From Bradyrhizobium sp. (GTDB taxonomy: Bacteria > Pseudomonadota > Alphaproteobacteria > Rhizobiales > Xanthobacteraceae), in contig JAQGKC010000428.1 of assembly GCA_028290305.1 (NCBI GenBank), forward strand, positions 1 to 51,721: DNA of 51,721 nt. The letters run 5' to 3'. The notes below the pieces were generated by a model that saw nothing but the letters and a program-made list of their open reading frames with translations, was not told the DNA's origin and did not search any database. Both the position numbers and the translations under genes were made by a program. This document shows, one piece after another, positions 18,765 to 26,622 of this stretch; the stretch's first letter is position 1; each line of letters opens with the position of its first letter.

Positions 18765-20606
18765 ATGACGCTCCCCGCATCCGCATTACCCGTTGAAGCG
18801 CCGCCGGCGTTTCTTGGCGTGTCGCATTCCGCCACGGGAAAACTGTGGCGCGACCGGCTCGATGCGCGTGGTGCGGCGCGGGCACTGGCGATCACGCAGC
18901 GCCATCAATTGCCGGAAATGCTGGCGCGGGTGCTGGCCGGGCGCGATGTCGAGATCGACGCGGTCGAGGACTTTCTCGATCCGACCATCCGCAAACTGAT
19001 GCCGGATCCGCATACTGTAACGCAGATGGAGGTTGCCGCGAAGCGCATCGCGGACGCAGCCACGCGCGGTGAAAAAGTTGCGATCTTCGGCGACTACGAT
19101 GTCGATGGCGCAACCTCGGCGGCGCTGCTGGCGTGGCATCTGCGCCATTGCGGGCTTGACCCCTTAATTCATATCCCCGACCGGATTTTCGAAGGGTACG
19201 GCCCCAATGTCGAGGCGGTGCGTATGCTCGCGGGCAAGGGCGCCACGTTGCTGGTGACGGTCGATTGCGGGACCACGAGCCTCGAGCCATTGGCGGAAGC
19301 ACGGCGTCTCGGCATGGCGGTCGTCGTCATCGATCATCATCAATCCGGCGACGAATTGCCTGACGTGGACGCTCTGGTCAATCCGAACCGGCCCGACGAT
19401 CTCTCAGGCCTCGGCCATCTCGCCGCGGTCGGTCTCGTACTGATCACGTTGGTCGCGGTCAACCGGGAACTGCGCGCCCGCGGGTTCTGGACCAGCGAGA
19501 TGCCGGAGCCGGATTTGCTCAGCATGCTGCACCACGTGGCGCTCGGCACCGTCGCCGATGTCGCGCCGCTGATCGGGCTCAATCGCGCCTTTGTCGCAAA
19601 GGGCCTGATCGCGATGCGCCGCCGCGATCATGTCGGCCATACCGCGCTGATGGACGTGTCGCGGCTGAACGGCCCGCCTGAGGCCTGGCATCTCGGCTTC
19701 ATGCTGGGGCCGCGCATCAATGCCGGCGGCCGGATCGGGCGCGCCGATCTCGGGGTGCGGCTGCTACTGGAAGGCGATATTTCGGAAGCCGCGCGGATCG
19801 CCACCGAACTCGATCGGCTCAACACCGAGCGCCGCGTCATCGAGCAGATGGCGGAGGCGCAAGCCGAAGCCGAGGCGCTGGCGTCGCTCGGCCTTGAGGA
19901 CAAGGGCGCGGTGATCGTCACTGCGTCGGAGGGCTGGCACCCCGGCGTGGTCGGTCTCGTCGCGTCGCGGCTGAAGGAGAAATTCGCGCGGCCGGCCTTT
20001 GCCATTGCGCTGGAGCCAGGCGGCATCGGCACCGGTTCGGGGCGCTCGATCTCCGGCGTCGATCTCGGCAAGGCGGTGCGGCAGGCGGTGAAAGAAAGAT
20101 TGCTGATGAAGGGTGGCGGTCACGCCATGGCCGCCGGCGTGACGCTGCGCAAGGAGAGGCTGGCGGAGTTCCGCGCCTATATGGAAAGCGCGCTGGCCGA
20201 CGACGTCGCCAATTCGCGGCACGAAAATGAGCTGTTCATCGACGGCGCGGTCAGCGCACGGGCGGTGACGCCCGAACTGGTTGCAACACTCAATCGCGCA
20301 GGACCGTTCGGCAGTGGCAATCCAGAGCCGGTGGTGGCGCTGCCCTCGCATCAACTGGTGTATGCCGATGAAGTGGGGCAGGCGCACCTGCGCGTGCGGT
20401 TCAAATCCGGTGACGGCTCGATCGTCAACGGCATCGCGTTTCGTTCGATCGGCCAGAAGCTCGGCAATGCGCTGGCCCAGCATCGCGGGCAGCCGCTGCA
20501 TGTAGCGGGATCGCTCGCGGTCGATCGCTGGCAGGGTACTGAGCGGGTGCAGTTGCGGGTGCTCGATGTCGCCGTGCCGGATCAAGGGCCGGCAGTGATC
20601 AGGTAA
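18765..20606 (+). CDS. recJ: Single-stranded-DNA-specific exonuclease RecJ
   Basis: 5'-3' single-strand exonuclease used in recombination and mismatch repair. It has 613 residues from the ATG at 18765; a GTG eight codons upstream is possible but not family-like. DHH-domain motifs are FGDYDVDGATSAAL near residue 107, VDCGTTS, VVIDHHQSGDELP near 188, and GLGHLAAVGL. The DHHA1 part has LGPRINAGGRIGRADL, HPGVVGLVASRLKEKF, GGGHAMAAGVTL and the C-terminal GPFGSGNPEPVVALP. All metal ligands appear intact. It is a stand-alone gene followed by a large intergenic palindromic element. Confidence 0.96.
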   Translation: MTLPASALPVEAPPAFLGVSHSATGKLWRDRLDARGAARALAITQRHQLPEMLARVLAGRDVEIDAVEDFLDPTIRKLMPDPHTVTQMEVAAKRIADAATRGEKVAIFGDYDVDGATSAALLAWHLRHCGLDPLIHIPDRIFEGYGPNVEAVRMLAGKGATLLVTVDCGTTSLEPLAEARRLGMAVVVIDHHQSGDELPDVDALVNPNRPDDLSGLGHLAAVGLVLITLVAVNRELRARGFWTSEMPEPDLLSMLHHVALGTVADVAPLIGLNRAFVAKGLIAMRRRDHVGHTALMDVSRLNGPPEAWHLGFMLGPRINAGGRIGRADLGVRLLLEGDISEAARIATELDRLNTERRVIEQMAEAQAEAEALASLGLEDKGAVIVTASEGWHPGVVGLVASRLKEKFARPAFAIALEPGGIGTGSGRSISGVDLGKAVRQAVKERLLMKGGGHAMAAGVTLRKERLAEFRAYMESALADDVANSRHENELFIDGAVSARAVTPELVATLNRAGPFGSGNPEPVVALPSHQLVYADEVGQAHLRVRFKSGDGSIVNGIAFRSIGQKLGNALAQHRGQPLHVAGSLAVDRWQGTERVQLRVLDVAVPDQGPAVIR

Positions 20607-20613
20607 TTTTCCG

Positions 20614-20773
20614 CGTCATTCCGGGGCGAGGCGAAGCCTCGAAGCCGGAATCCCGATCTGATCATCTCTGGATTCCGGGTCTGCGCTATCCAAGTCGGCT
20701 GTTGCCGACTTGGACAATCGATACAACCGAACTCGGGTCGACCCGAGTTCGGTTGGCGCATCCCGGAATGACG
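20614..20773. repeat. Composite intergenic element with nested palindromes
   Basis: Outer arms CGTCATTCCGGG and CCCGGAATGACG (about 160 bp apart) match those of the element at 13783-13885. Inside are a 10-bp stem CCAAGTCGGC/GCCGACTTGG (20690-20713) and a perfect 32-bp palindrome at 20724-20755 centred on GTCGAC. It lies between the convergent ends of recJ and the transglycosylase gene, where a strong bidirectional hairpin could also stop transcription. Confidence 0.85.
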
Positions 20774-20783
20774 AAGTTGGCGT

Positions 20784-22019
20784 TTACGATCCCTGCCTTA
20801 ACCGCGCCAGCACTTTCAATCCGCCGTAACCGTCCGCCGGCAACAGCCCCATTTTGCTCTGATAGTCTCTGATCGCCTGCATGGTGTCGTTGCCGACGCG
20901 GCCGTCGGTGCCGCCGGTGTCGAATCCGGCTTTGGTGAGGCGGACCTGCATTTCCTGCACCTCGGCGAGCGTCAGCGCGCGCTCGGAGCCGGGGAACGGC
21001 TGAAGGAAGGGCGGCGCGCCCAGGATGCGGTCGCCGAGATGGCAGATCGCCAGCGCATAATTCATCGAGGGATTGTAGCTGCGCACCGCGTAGAAGTTTG
21101 GTCCCAGCAGGAAGGCCGGCCCGCCTTGCACCGGCACCCACATTTGCGCGGACGCATTCGGCTGCGGGAACGGCTGGCCGTCGGCGCGGGAGACGCCGGC
21201 GCTCGTCCACGCCGCGTAGGTGCGGCTGCCGCTCGACGATGCGCCGGGCGCGCGCACCTCGTAACCCCAATGCTCGCCGCGACGATACTTGCCGCGATTG
21301 ACCAGAAAACGCGCGCTGGAGCCAAGCGCATCGTCCGGCTTGCCGAACGGCGACACTCGGCCGTCCCCATCGTAGTCCATGCCGACGTTGAGCCAGACTT
21401 CCGGCATCCACTGGGTATGCCCCATCGCGCCGGCCCAGGATCCCCGCATCTCCTCGGGCGTGCTCCAGCCGCGGTCGACGATCTTCAGCGCGTTGATCAG
21501 TTCGGCTTCCCAATAGGTGCGGCGGCGCGGCTCGTTCCAGGCGAGCGCCGCCAGCGACGGGAATACCGGCCGCATATGGTTCTGCTGCACCAGCGGATCG
21601 CCGAAGGCGGATTCGACGCCCCACAGCGCCAGCAAGGTGCCGCGTTCGACACCGAAATCGTGCTCGATCCGCGCGAACAGCGCCTCGTTCTTCCGCAACG
21701 CTTCCTTGCCGGCGATGATGCGCCAGTCCGAAACGCGGCGGTTGATGTATTGCCAGATCTGCTCGTTGAACTCCGGCTGGTGCTGCATCTGCTTGAACAC
21801 GGTCATGTCCGGCTCGACGCGCCCCATCACGCGGGTATAGGTCGCGTCCGAGATGCCTTTCGCCAGCGCTCGCGCGCGAAAGCCGTCGCGCCACTGATCG
21901 AAGCCAGGCGGTGCAACGGCCAGCGCCGCGACCGGATGTGCGAACAGGGCGCCGGCGGCAAGGCCGGAGCGCAACAGTGCGCGGCGTGTCGGCATTTTCG
22001 GAGAATCAGGTTGTTTCAT
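20784..22019 (-). CDS. Lytic murein transglycosylase, MltB type, with peptidoglycan-binding domain
   Basis: A 411-residue periplasmic enzyme that cleaves peptidoglycan glycan strands, leaving 1,6-anhydro ends. The N-terminus (PTRRALLRSGLAAGALFAHP) looks like a Tat-type signal without a lipobox. The SLT/MltB catalytic domain holds the Glu in LLALWGVESAFGDPLV near residue 134, and the later GAMGHTQWMPEVW and LNVGMDYDGDGRVSPF segments. The C-terminal ~55 residues (LTLAEVQEMQVRLTKAGFD ... NDTMQAIRDYQSKMGL) form a PG_binding_1 domain. It belongs to the MltB-like family common in rhizobia. Confidence 0.93.
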   Translation of the reverse strand: MKQPDSPKMPTRRALLRSGLAAGALFAHPVAALAVAPPGFDQWRDGFRARALAKGISDATYTRVMGRVEPDMTVFKQMQHQPEFNEQIWQYINRRVSDWRIIAGKEALRKNEALFARIEHDFGVERGTLLALWGVESAFGDPLVQQNHMRPVFPSLAALAWNEPRRRTYWEAELINALKIVDRGWSTPEEMRGSWAGAMGHTQWMPEVWLNVGMDYDGDGRVSPFGKPDDALGSSARFLVNRGKYRRGEHWGYEVRAPGASSSGSRTYAAWTSAGVSRADGQPFPQPNASAQMWVPVQGGPAFLLGPNFYAVRSYNPSMNYALAICHLGDRILGAPPFLQPFPGSERALTLAEVQEMQVRLTKAGFDTGGTDGRVGNDTMQAIRDYQSKMGLLPADGYGGLKVLARLRQGS

Positions 22020-22075
22020 CGGGGCAGTCTAGCGGTGTGAGGTGGTTCGCGGCATGGTCATCTGCGCCGCGGGAA

Positions 22076-22669
22076 CTAGCCATCCTGCTGCAGGTCTGCG
22101 GCAATTTTGGACAGCCAACGCCGGACCGTAACTTGCGTCTTCGCCGTCAACCCGGCCATCAGCCGCCGCTCCAGGGCGTTGACGTGGCGCCCGCATTTGC
22201 CGAGCAGTGTTGCGCCGCGGCGGGTCAGTCTCCACTGCAGCACCCGGCCGTGCACCGGGTGCGGCGTCTTCCGGATGGCGCGGTCGCGCTCCAGATTGCC
22301 GATGATGACGCCGACGGTCTGCGGCGTCAGCAGCGCCACCCGCGCCAGATCGGCGCCGGACAGGCCTGGATAAGCCCTGAGCATGGTGAGGACGGCAAAT
22401 TGCGGCGGCGTGACGCCGAGATCGGCCAGCGCGCGTTCCAAGGTCAGCCGCGTCGCGGCCTGGGCTTGCCGCAGCAGATAGGCGAGGTAGCCTTTTTCGC
22501 CGCGTTTGCCTTGGCCCGGCGGGGGCGGGCGGACCCCGGCGAGGTCTGGATTTTTTTGGATGGCTTTTTTCCGGCCTCGGGCAGATTTTTTCGGCAGGCT
22601 CGTTTTTCGCCTTTTTGGCGATTTTCGAAGCCCGCGCGATTTTGCCGATGTTCCGATCTTGCGCGTCAT
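22076..22669 (-). CDS. MarR-family transcriptional regulator with basic N-terminal tail
   Basis: 197 residues. The first ~60 are highly basic and Pro/Lys rich (SPKRRKTSLPKKSARGRKK), followed by a MarR winged-helix domain (YLAYLLRQAQAATRLTLE, VTPPQFAVLTMLRAYPGL, LARVALLTPQTVGVIIGNLE, HGRVLQWRLTRRGATLL). The start at 22669 is preferred because the extra upstream codons run through the divergent operator region. It is divergent from an AhpD-like gene, and the shared 49-bp gap has a repeated CTTATAACA motif, so it probably controls its neighbour and itself. The long basic tail is unusual for MarR proteins and may add non-specific DNA affinity. Confidence 0.85.
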   Translation of the reverse strand: MTRKIGTSAKSRGLRKSPKRRKTSLPKKSARGRKKAIQKNPDLAGVRPPPPGQGKRGEKGYLAYLLRQAQAATRLTLERALADLGVTPPQFAVLTMLRAYPGLSGADLARVALLTPQTVGVIIGNLERDRAIRKTPHPVHGRVLQWRLTRRGATLLGKCGRHVNALERRLMAGLTAKTQVTVRRWLSKIAADLQQDG

Positions 22670-22678
22670 ATCAGTGCT

Positions 22679-22706
22679 CTTATAACAAATCAGAACACTT
22701 ATAACA
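22679..22706. promoter_or_regulatory. Probable MarR operator / divergent promoter region
   Basis: Two exact CTTATAACA repeats start at 22679 and 22698, 19 bp apart (about two helical turns), between the start codons of the marR-like gene and the AhpD-like gene. They overlap the only possible promoter region of both. The site is inferred; no binding data are implied. Confidence 0.5.
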
Positions 22707-22718
22707 TGGGTGATAAAA

Positions 22719-23198
22719 ATGTCGCATGCCCGCAGCGAGTACCGGGATTTCAAAATGCTTGCGCCCGACGCTTATGAAATCGTCGCAGCGCTGGGCCAAG
22801 TCGCCGCCAAGGCCGGCATCGACAAACAACTGCTCGAACTGGTCAAGCTGCGCGCGTCGCAAATTAATGGCTGCGCTTTCTGCGTGCAGTTTCACATCTT
22901 GCAAGCCGAGAGCCTCGGCATTGCCGTCGACAAACTCAACCTCGTGGTGGTCTGGCGCGAGGCACCGCTGTTTTCTTCGCGGGAGCGCGCGGCATTGGCG
23001 TGGACCGAAGCGCTGACACGGCTGACCGAGGGCATCAGCGACGAGGTCTATGCGGAAGCGAGCGCGGAGTTTTCCGAGAAGGAACTGGCCTATCTCAGTT
23101 CCGCGATCGCCTCGATCAATGTCTGGAACAGGCTCGGCGTTGCCTATCGCTGGACCCCGCCGGCTCGGCAAAAAGCCGCCAATGCGGCGGCGTCGTAG
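22719..23198 (+). CDS. AhpD/carboxymuconolactone-decarboxylase-family alkylhydroperoxidase-like protein
   Basis: A 159-residue all-helical protein of the CMD/AhpD superfamily. It has the redox CxxC and downstream His in NGCAFCVQFHILQAE (cysteines near residues 49 and 52, His near 56). Proteins of this subtype reduce peroxides or act as thiol-disulfide partners. The ATG at 22719 is preferred; a GTG three codons upstream is possible. The divergent MarR regulator suggests induction by an oxidant or small organic ligand, a common arrangement for peroxide-defence genes. Confidence 0.9.
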   Translation: MSHARSEYRDFKMLAPDAYEIVAALGQVAAKAGIDKQLLELVKLRASQINGCAFCVQFHILQAESLGIAVDKLNLVVVWREAPLFSSRERAALAWTEALTRLTEGISDEVYAEASAEFSEKELAYLSSAIASINVWNRLGVAYRWTPPARQKAANAAAS

Positions 23199-23201
23199 GG
23201 A

Positions 23202-24851
23202 TCAGTTCTCGCTGCCTTCCAGCGAATCGGGATGGATCACATCCTCCGGCAGTGCATGCGCCACCGCGGCTGAAGCCGGAGGTTCGGGCCCGATCTCGCG
23301 GCCGCGGCCGCGGATCAATCGCTCATAGGCCGAGATCAGCGTGACGTAGGGATTGACCCAGAGCCAGCCGTCGCGCGTGAACACCTGCACATCGAAATGG
23401 AGGTGACGCGTGGTGCCGTTCGGATGATCCAGGTAGTTCGAGACCACGCCGATTTTTTCGCCTTCTTCGACACGGCGTCCGCTCAACACGCCGTCGGCAT
23501 CCATGCTCGCCGGGTTCATATGCATATAGCGAAAGCGCATGTGTTCGTTGCGGGTGTTGATCTGCAATGTTGCCGCCTGCTGTTTCGGTGAGCGGATCAG
23601 CACACCATCGCGGACGGCGACAACCGCCTGTTGCCTGGGATCGCAACGACCTTCGTTGTTTGATGGACACGCCCCCGGGCGGATGTCCTGCCCCTGATGG
23701 CCAAAGCCGCTGGCGCATTGTCCCACGCCAAAGCTGCGGGCTTCGCAAAAATTGTCCTGCCAGGGATAATGGGTATTTCCGCTGATCGACGCGTCGAGCG
23801 TCAGCGATTTGTCGTCGGATCTGCGATCCCCGTACGATTGCGAGTGGGCAAAAGCCGGGGCTTTCTGCAGCGGAAACCTGATTTGCGAATAGGCTGCGAA
23901 GTCGGCATGGCCGCCCTGTTTACGAAAGCCGCGGTTGGCGATGATGTCGCCGCTCGAGCGATAGGTGAAATCAGGGGATACGGCGGTCGGCCGCTCGGCG
24001 ATACCGGACGTAATATCCATTCGCGGCCGCGAAGGCTGGCCGCCGGCAATGCGCAGCGCTTTCAGGAACCGTTCGGCGACCGGATAGGCCTCGCGGCACG
24101 CCAGCCGCCGTTCGCGGGACGCGCTGTCGAGACACTGGATCGACACCACATAGGGAACGCCGAAACGCGTGAAGGCGTAGCGCACATAGCCTTCCCGGAT
24201 AAAGCGGCGCAGGTCGGGGAATTGCGCGGCCAGGGCTTTGACCGGTTCGCCCTTGCCGCCCAGGGGATCGCTGATGTCGTAAGTCAGGATCGAGCCGGTG
24301 ATCTGCACTTCGACCGGTTTGGTGAAGGTTCGTTGCGGCATGCCGTCGCCGGCGCCGGGCTCGAGCGAAAACACCGCGTCGTAGCCGGCCAGGCCGGCGT
24401 CAAACAGGTCGGCGGGACGGAAGTCCGCCTGGTAGCGTGCCAGCGACAGGCTGGCCGGCGCGCCGTTCAGCCGTGCGTCGAGAAATGCCGCGGTGTCGAA
24501 CGGCAGCAGCACGGGAACCGGACTGCGTCCGATCCCCGGGAAGATCTGCGAGGTCACGGCGTTCAGTTGCACCAGCGCCGGCGTCGAACGCGGATCGTAC
24601 GCCGGGACCCGGCGCTGGCCTGAAAACGTGAAGGCGGATGCAACGGCCGGCTGACTGCTGATCTCGGATCGGAGCTGATCGAGAACCGCGCGCCATTCGA
24701 CATGAACCGCCGAAATCGAAGGCGTTCTGAATTCGTCGGCGAAGAGGGCGGAGCTACCGGCGATGAGCAGGAGGATGGATGTCAGCGTAGGCGTCGCGAG
24801 CCGGAGAAAAGAACGGCGAATGGCCTTCGTTCTCAACCGCCCGCGGCGCAT
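23202..24851 (-). CDS. M23-family zinc metallopeptidase (LytM type)
   Basis: A 549-residue exported protein: a basic N-terminus and a hydrophobic helix (ATPTLTSILLLIAGSSALFA) form a signal peptide or anchor. Residues ~40-340 are an uncharacterised N-terminal region. The C-terminal lysostaphin-type peptidase has its first zinc ligands in GFGHQGQDIRPG (His and Asp, near residues 383-387), then RFRYMHMNP, and HLHFDVQVF near 484. All ligands are present, so it should be active on peptidoglycan peptides or on another periplasmic substrate. It nearly touches the convergent AhpD-like gene. The efp gene lies upstream on the same strand, 13 bp away. Confidence 0.9.
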   Translation of the reverse strand: MRRGRLRTKAIRRSFLRLATPTLTSILLLIAGSSALFADEFRTPSISAVHVEWRAVLDQLRSEISSQPAVASAFTFSGQRRVPAYDPRSTPALVQLNAVTSQIFPGIGRSPVPVLLPFDTAAFLDARLNGAPASLSLARYQADFRPADLFDAGLAGYDAVFSLEPGAGDGMPQRTFTKPVEVQITGSILTYDISDPLGGKGEPVKALAAQFPDLRRFIREGYVRYAFTRFGVPYVVSIQCLDSASRERRLACREAYPVAERFLKALRIAGGQPSRPRMDITSGIAERPTAVSPDFTYRSSGDIIANRGFRKQGGHADFAAYSQIRFPLQKAPAFAHSQSYGDRRSDDKSLTLDASISGNTHYPWQDNFCEARSFGVGQCASGFGHQGQDIRPGACPSNNEGRCDPRQQAVVAVRDGVLIRSPKQQAATLQINTRNEHMRFRYMHMNPASMDADGVLSGRRVEEGEKIGVVSNYLDHPNGTTRHLHFDVQVFTRDGWLWVNPYVTLISAYERLIRGRGREIGPEPPASAAVAHALPEDVIHPDSLEGSEN

Positions 24852-24864
24852 GTCCTGTTATCGC

Positions 24865-25422
24865 CTAGTCCTTTGCGCGCTCGACGTAAGAGCCGTCTTC
24901 GGTCATCACCACGATCCGCGTTCCCGTGCCGATATGCGGCGGCACGGCGGTGCGCACGCCGTTGGAAAGAATGGCGGGCTTGTAGGACGATGATGCGGTC
25001 TGGCCCTTGGTGACCGGTTCGGTTTCAACGACTTCCAACGTCGCGCGCTGCGGCATCTGGATCGCCACCGGAATGAGCCCGTGAAGCGAAAGCTTCACGG
25101 TCATGTTTTCCTGCAAGTATGGCGCAGCGCTGCCGATGATGTCCTCGGGCACCTGAACCTGATCGTAATTATCATTGTTCATGAAGTGAAAGCCGTCGGC
25201 GTCCTTATAGAGGTAGTTGAAATTCTGGTCCTCGATGGTCGCCTTCTCCACCTGGTCGGTGGTCTTGTAGCGCTCGGAGATTTTGACCCCGTCGCTGATT
25301 CGGCGCATTTCGATCTGACTGACCGGAGTTCCCTTGCCGGGATGGATGTTCTCGGCGGTCAGAACCACGTAAAGCTTGCCGTCTTGCTCGATGACGTTGC
25401 CCTTGCGAATAGAACTGGCGAT
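24865..25422 (-). CDS. efp: Translation elongation factor P; canonical start codon missing
   Basis: EF-P relieves ribosome stalling at polyproline. The conceptual product runs from [18 protein letters not shown] through [14 protein letters not shown] (the Lys between Pro-Gly and Gly is the residue modified by EpmA/EpmB), the OB domains ([19 protein letters not shown]) and the terminal [19 protein letters not shown]. This is about 186 residues, normal for the family. In place of the usual ATG-Arg/Lys-Val opening the DNA reads TTG TAA TTC just ahead of the Ile codon (25431-25423), with AGGAAAA upstream where a ribosome site would be. The options are a non-AUG start (ATC at 25422), an internal GTG at 25368 that would drop ~18 residues, a damaged gene, or a sequencing error. 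The reported start is therefore provisional. Confidence 0.75.
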   Translation of the reverse strand: MASSIRKGNVIEQDGKLYVVLTAENIHPGKGTPVSQIEMRRISDGVKISERYKTTDQVEKATIEDQNFNYLYKDADGFHFMNNDNYDQVQVPEDIIGSAAPYLQENMTVKLSLHGLIPVAIQMPQRATLEVVETEPVTKGQTASSSYKPAILSNGVRTAVPPHIGTGTRIVVMTEDGSYVERAKD

Positions 25423-25569
25423 GAATTACAAAGCTGTTTTTCCTGATATTCTGGCCCGGGACAGATCCGGACATGAGCGTCCCGAGGCCAGCGAAGCGGT
25501 TTCGGGCTGCAACATACTGATTTTGCCAGTTGATGCCAGCGTTTTACGGGCTTACGGGGCGGCTGGTTG

Positions 25570-26622
25570 ATGGCCGAAAACGACCAGATTTCGCCGTGGT
25601 GGTCCGCTGCCCGGCACGCCGATATCAGGCCCTTCCTGGCGGCGCGGAGCGCGATCACCAAGGCGATCCGGGCGTGGTTCGACGAGCAGGGCTTTGCCGA
25701 GGTTGAAACCGGGATATTGCAGGTTTCCCCCGGCAATGAGACCCACCTGCATGCGCCCCGCACCGAATTGACGGGCGCCGATGGCGCGCATGCGACGCGG
25801 TATTTGCGGACATCGCCGGAATTCGCCTGCAAGAAATTACTGGCCGCCGGAGAACAGAGGATTTTTGAGTTTGCTCGGGTGTTTCGCGACAGGGAGCGCG
25901 GCGATCTGCATCTTCCCGAATTCACCATGCTGGAATGGTACCGCGCCGGTGCGGCCTATGACGCGGTCATGGCTGACAGCGTCGTCGTCATCGCCCATGC
26001 CGCACGGGTAACCGGCATCGGGCGATTTTCGTTTCGCGGCAAGACCGCCGACCCGTTTGCCGAACCGGAACTGCTGACCGTGGCAGCGGCATTCGAGCGC
26101 TTTGCCGGCATCGATCTGCTTGCGACCATTTCTAATGGCGAAGGCGATCGCGCGGGTCTGGCGGCAGCGGCAAAGCAGCGGGTGCGAATCACGGACGACG
26201 ACACCTGGTCGGATATCTTCAGCAAGGTGTTGGTCGAGCACGTCGAACCAAACCTGGGGCAGGGGCGTTTGACCGTACTGTTTGAATATCCAGCGCCTGA
26301 GGCGGCGCTGGCGCGCGCAAAACAATCCGACCCGCGCGTCGCCGAACGCTTCGAGGTCTATGCCTGTGGCGTTGAACTCGCCAACGGATTCGGCGAATTG
26401 ACTGACCCGCGCGAGCAGCGCCGCCGTTTCACGTTAGCCATGGACGAAAAGCAGCGGCGCTATGGCGAGCGCTACCCGCTGGATGAGGATTTTCTCGACG
26501 CGGTGGCCGAAATGCCGGAAGCAAGCGGCGTCGCGCTCGGCTTCGACCGGTTGGTGATGCTGGCCAGCGGTGCCGTCAGGATCGATCAGGTGGTGTGGAC
26601 GCCGCCGGTAGGTGACGCATGA
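25570..26622 (+). CDS. epmA: EF-P lysine aminoacylase (EpmA/PoxA/GenX)
   Basis: A lysyl-tRNA-synthetase paralogue that attaches (R)-beta-lysine to the conserved Lys of EF-P. It has 350 residues and lacks the tRNA anticodon-binding domain of LysRS. Class II motifs are visible: motif 1 in RSAITKAIRAWFDEQGFAEV, motif 2 in FEFARVFRDRERGDLHLPEF, and motif 3 in SGVALGFDRLVMLASGA. The TSPEFACKKLLAAG segment is typical. ATG 25570 is one codon inside a TTG-led frame. It overlaps epmB by 4 bp and is divergent from efp, giving a compact EF-P modification locus. Confidence 0.94.
   Translation: MAENDQISPWWSAARHADIRPFLAARSAITKAIRAWFDEQGFAEVETGILQVSPGNETHLHAPRTELTGADGAHATRYLRTSPEFACKKLLAAGEQRIFEFARVFRDRERGDLHLPEFTMLEWYRAGAAYDAVMADSVVVIAHAARVTGIGRFSFRGKTADPFAEPELLTVAAAFERFAGIDLLATISNGEGDRAGLAAAAKQRVRITDDDTWSDIFSKVLVEHVEPNLGQGRLTVLFEYPAPEAALARAKQSDPRVAERFEVYACGVELANGFGELTDPREQRRRFTLAMDEKQRRYGERYPLDEDFLDAVAEMPEASGVALGFDRLVMLASGAVRIDQVVWTPPVGDA

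Noticed and set aside
21039..22040. 333-codon open frame opposite the transglycosylase gene
   Set aside because: Shadow frame; the minus-strand gene has all MltB motifs.
23697..24623. 308-codon open frame opposite the M23 peptidase gene
   Set aside because: Shadow frame with an unnatural composition.
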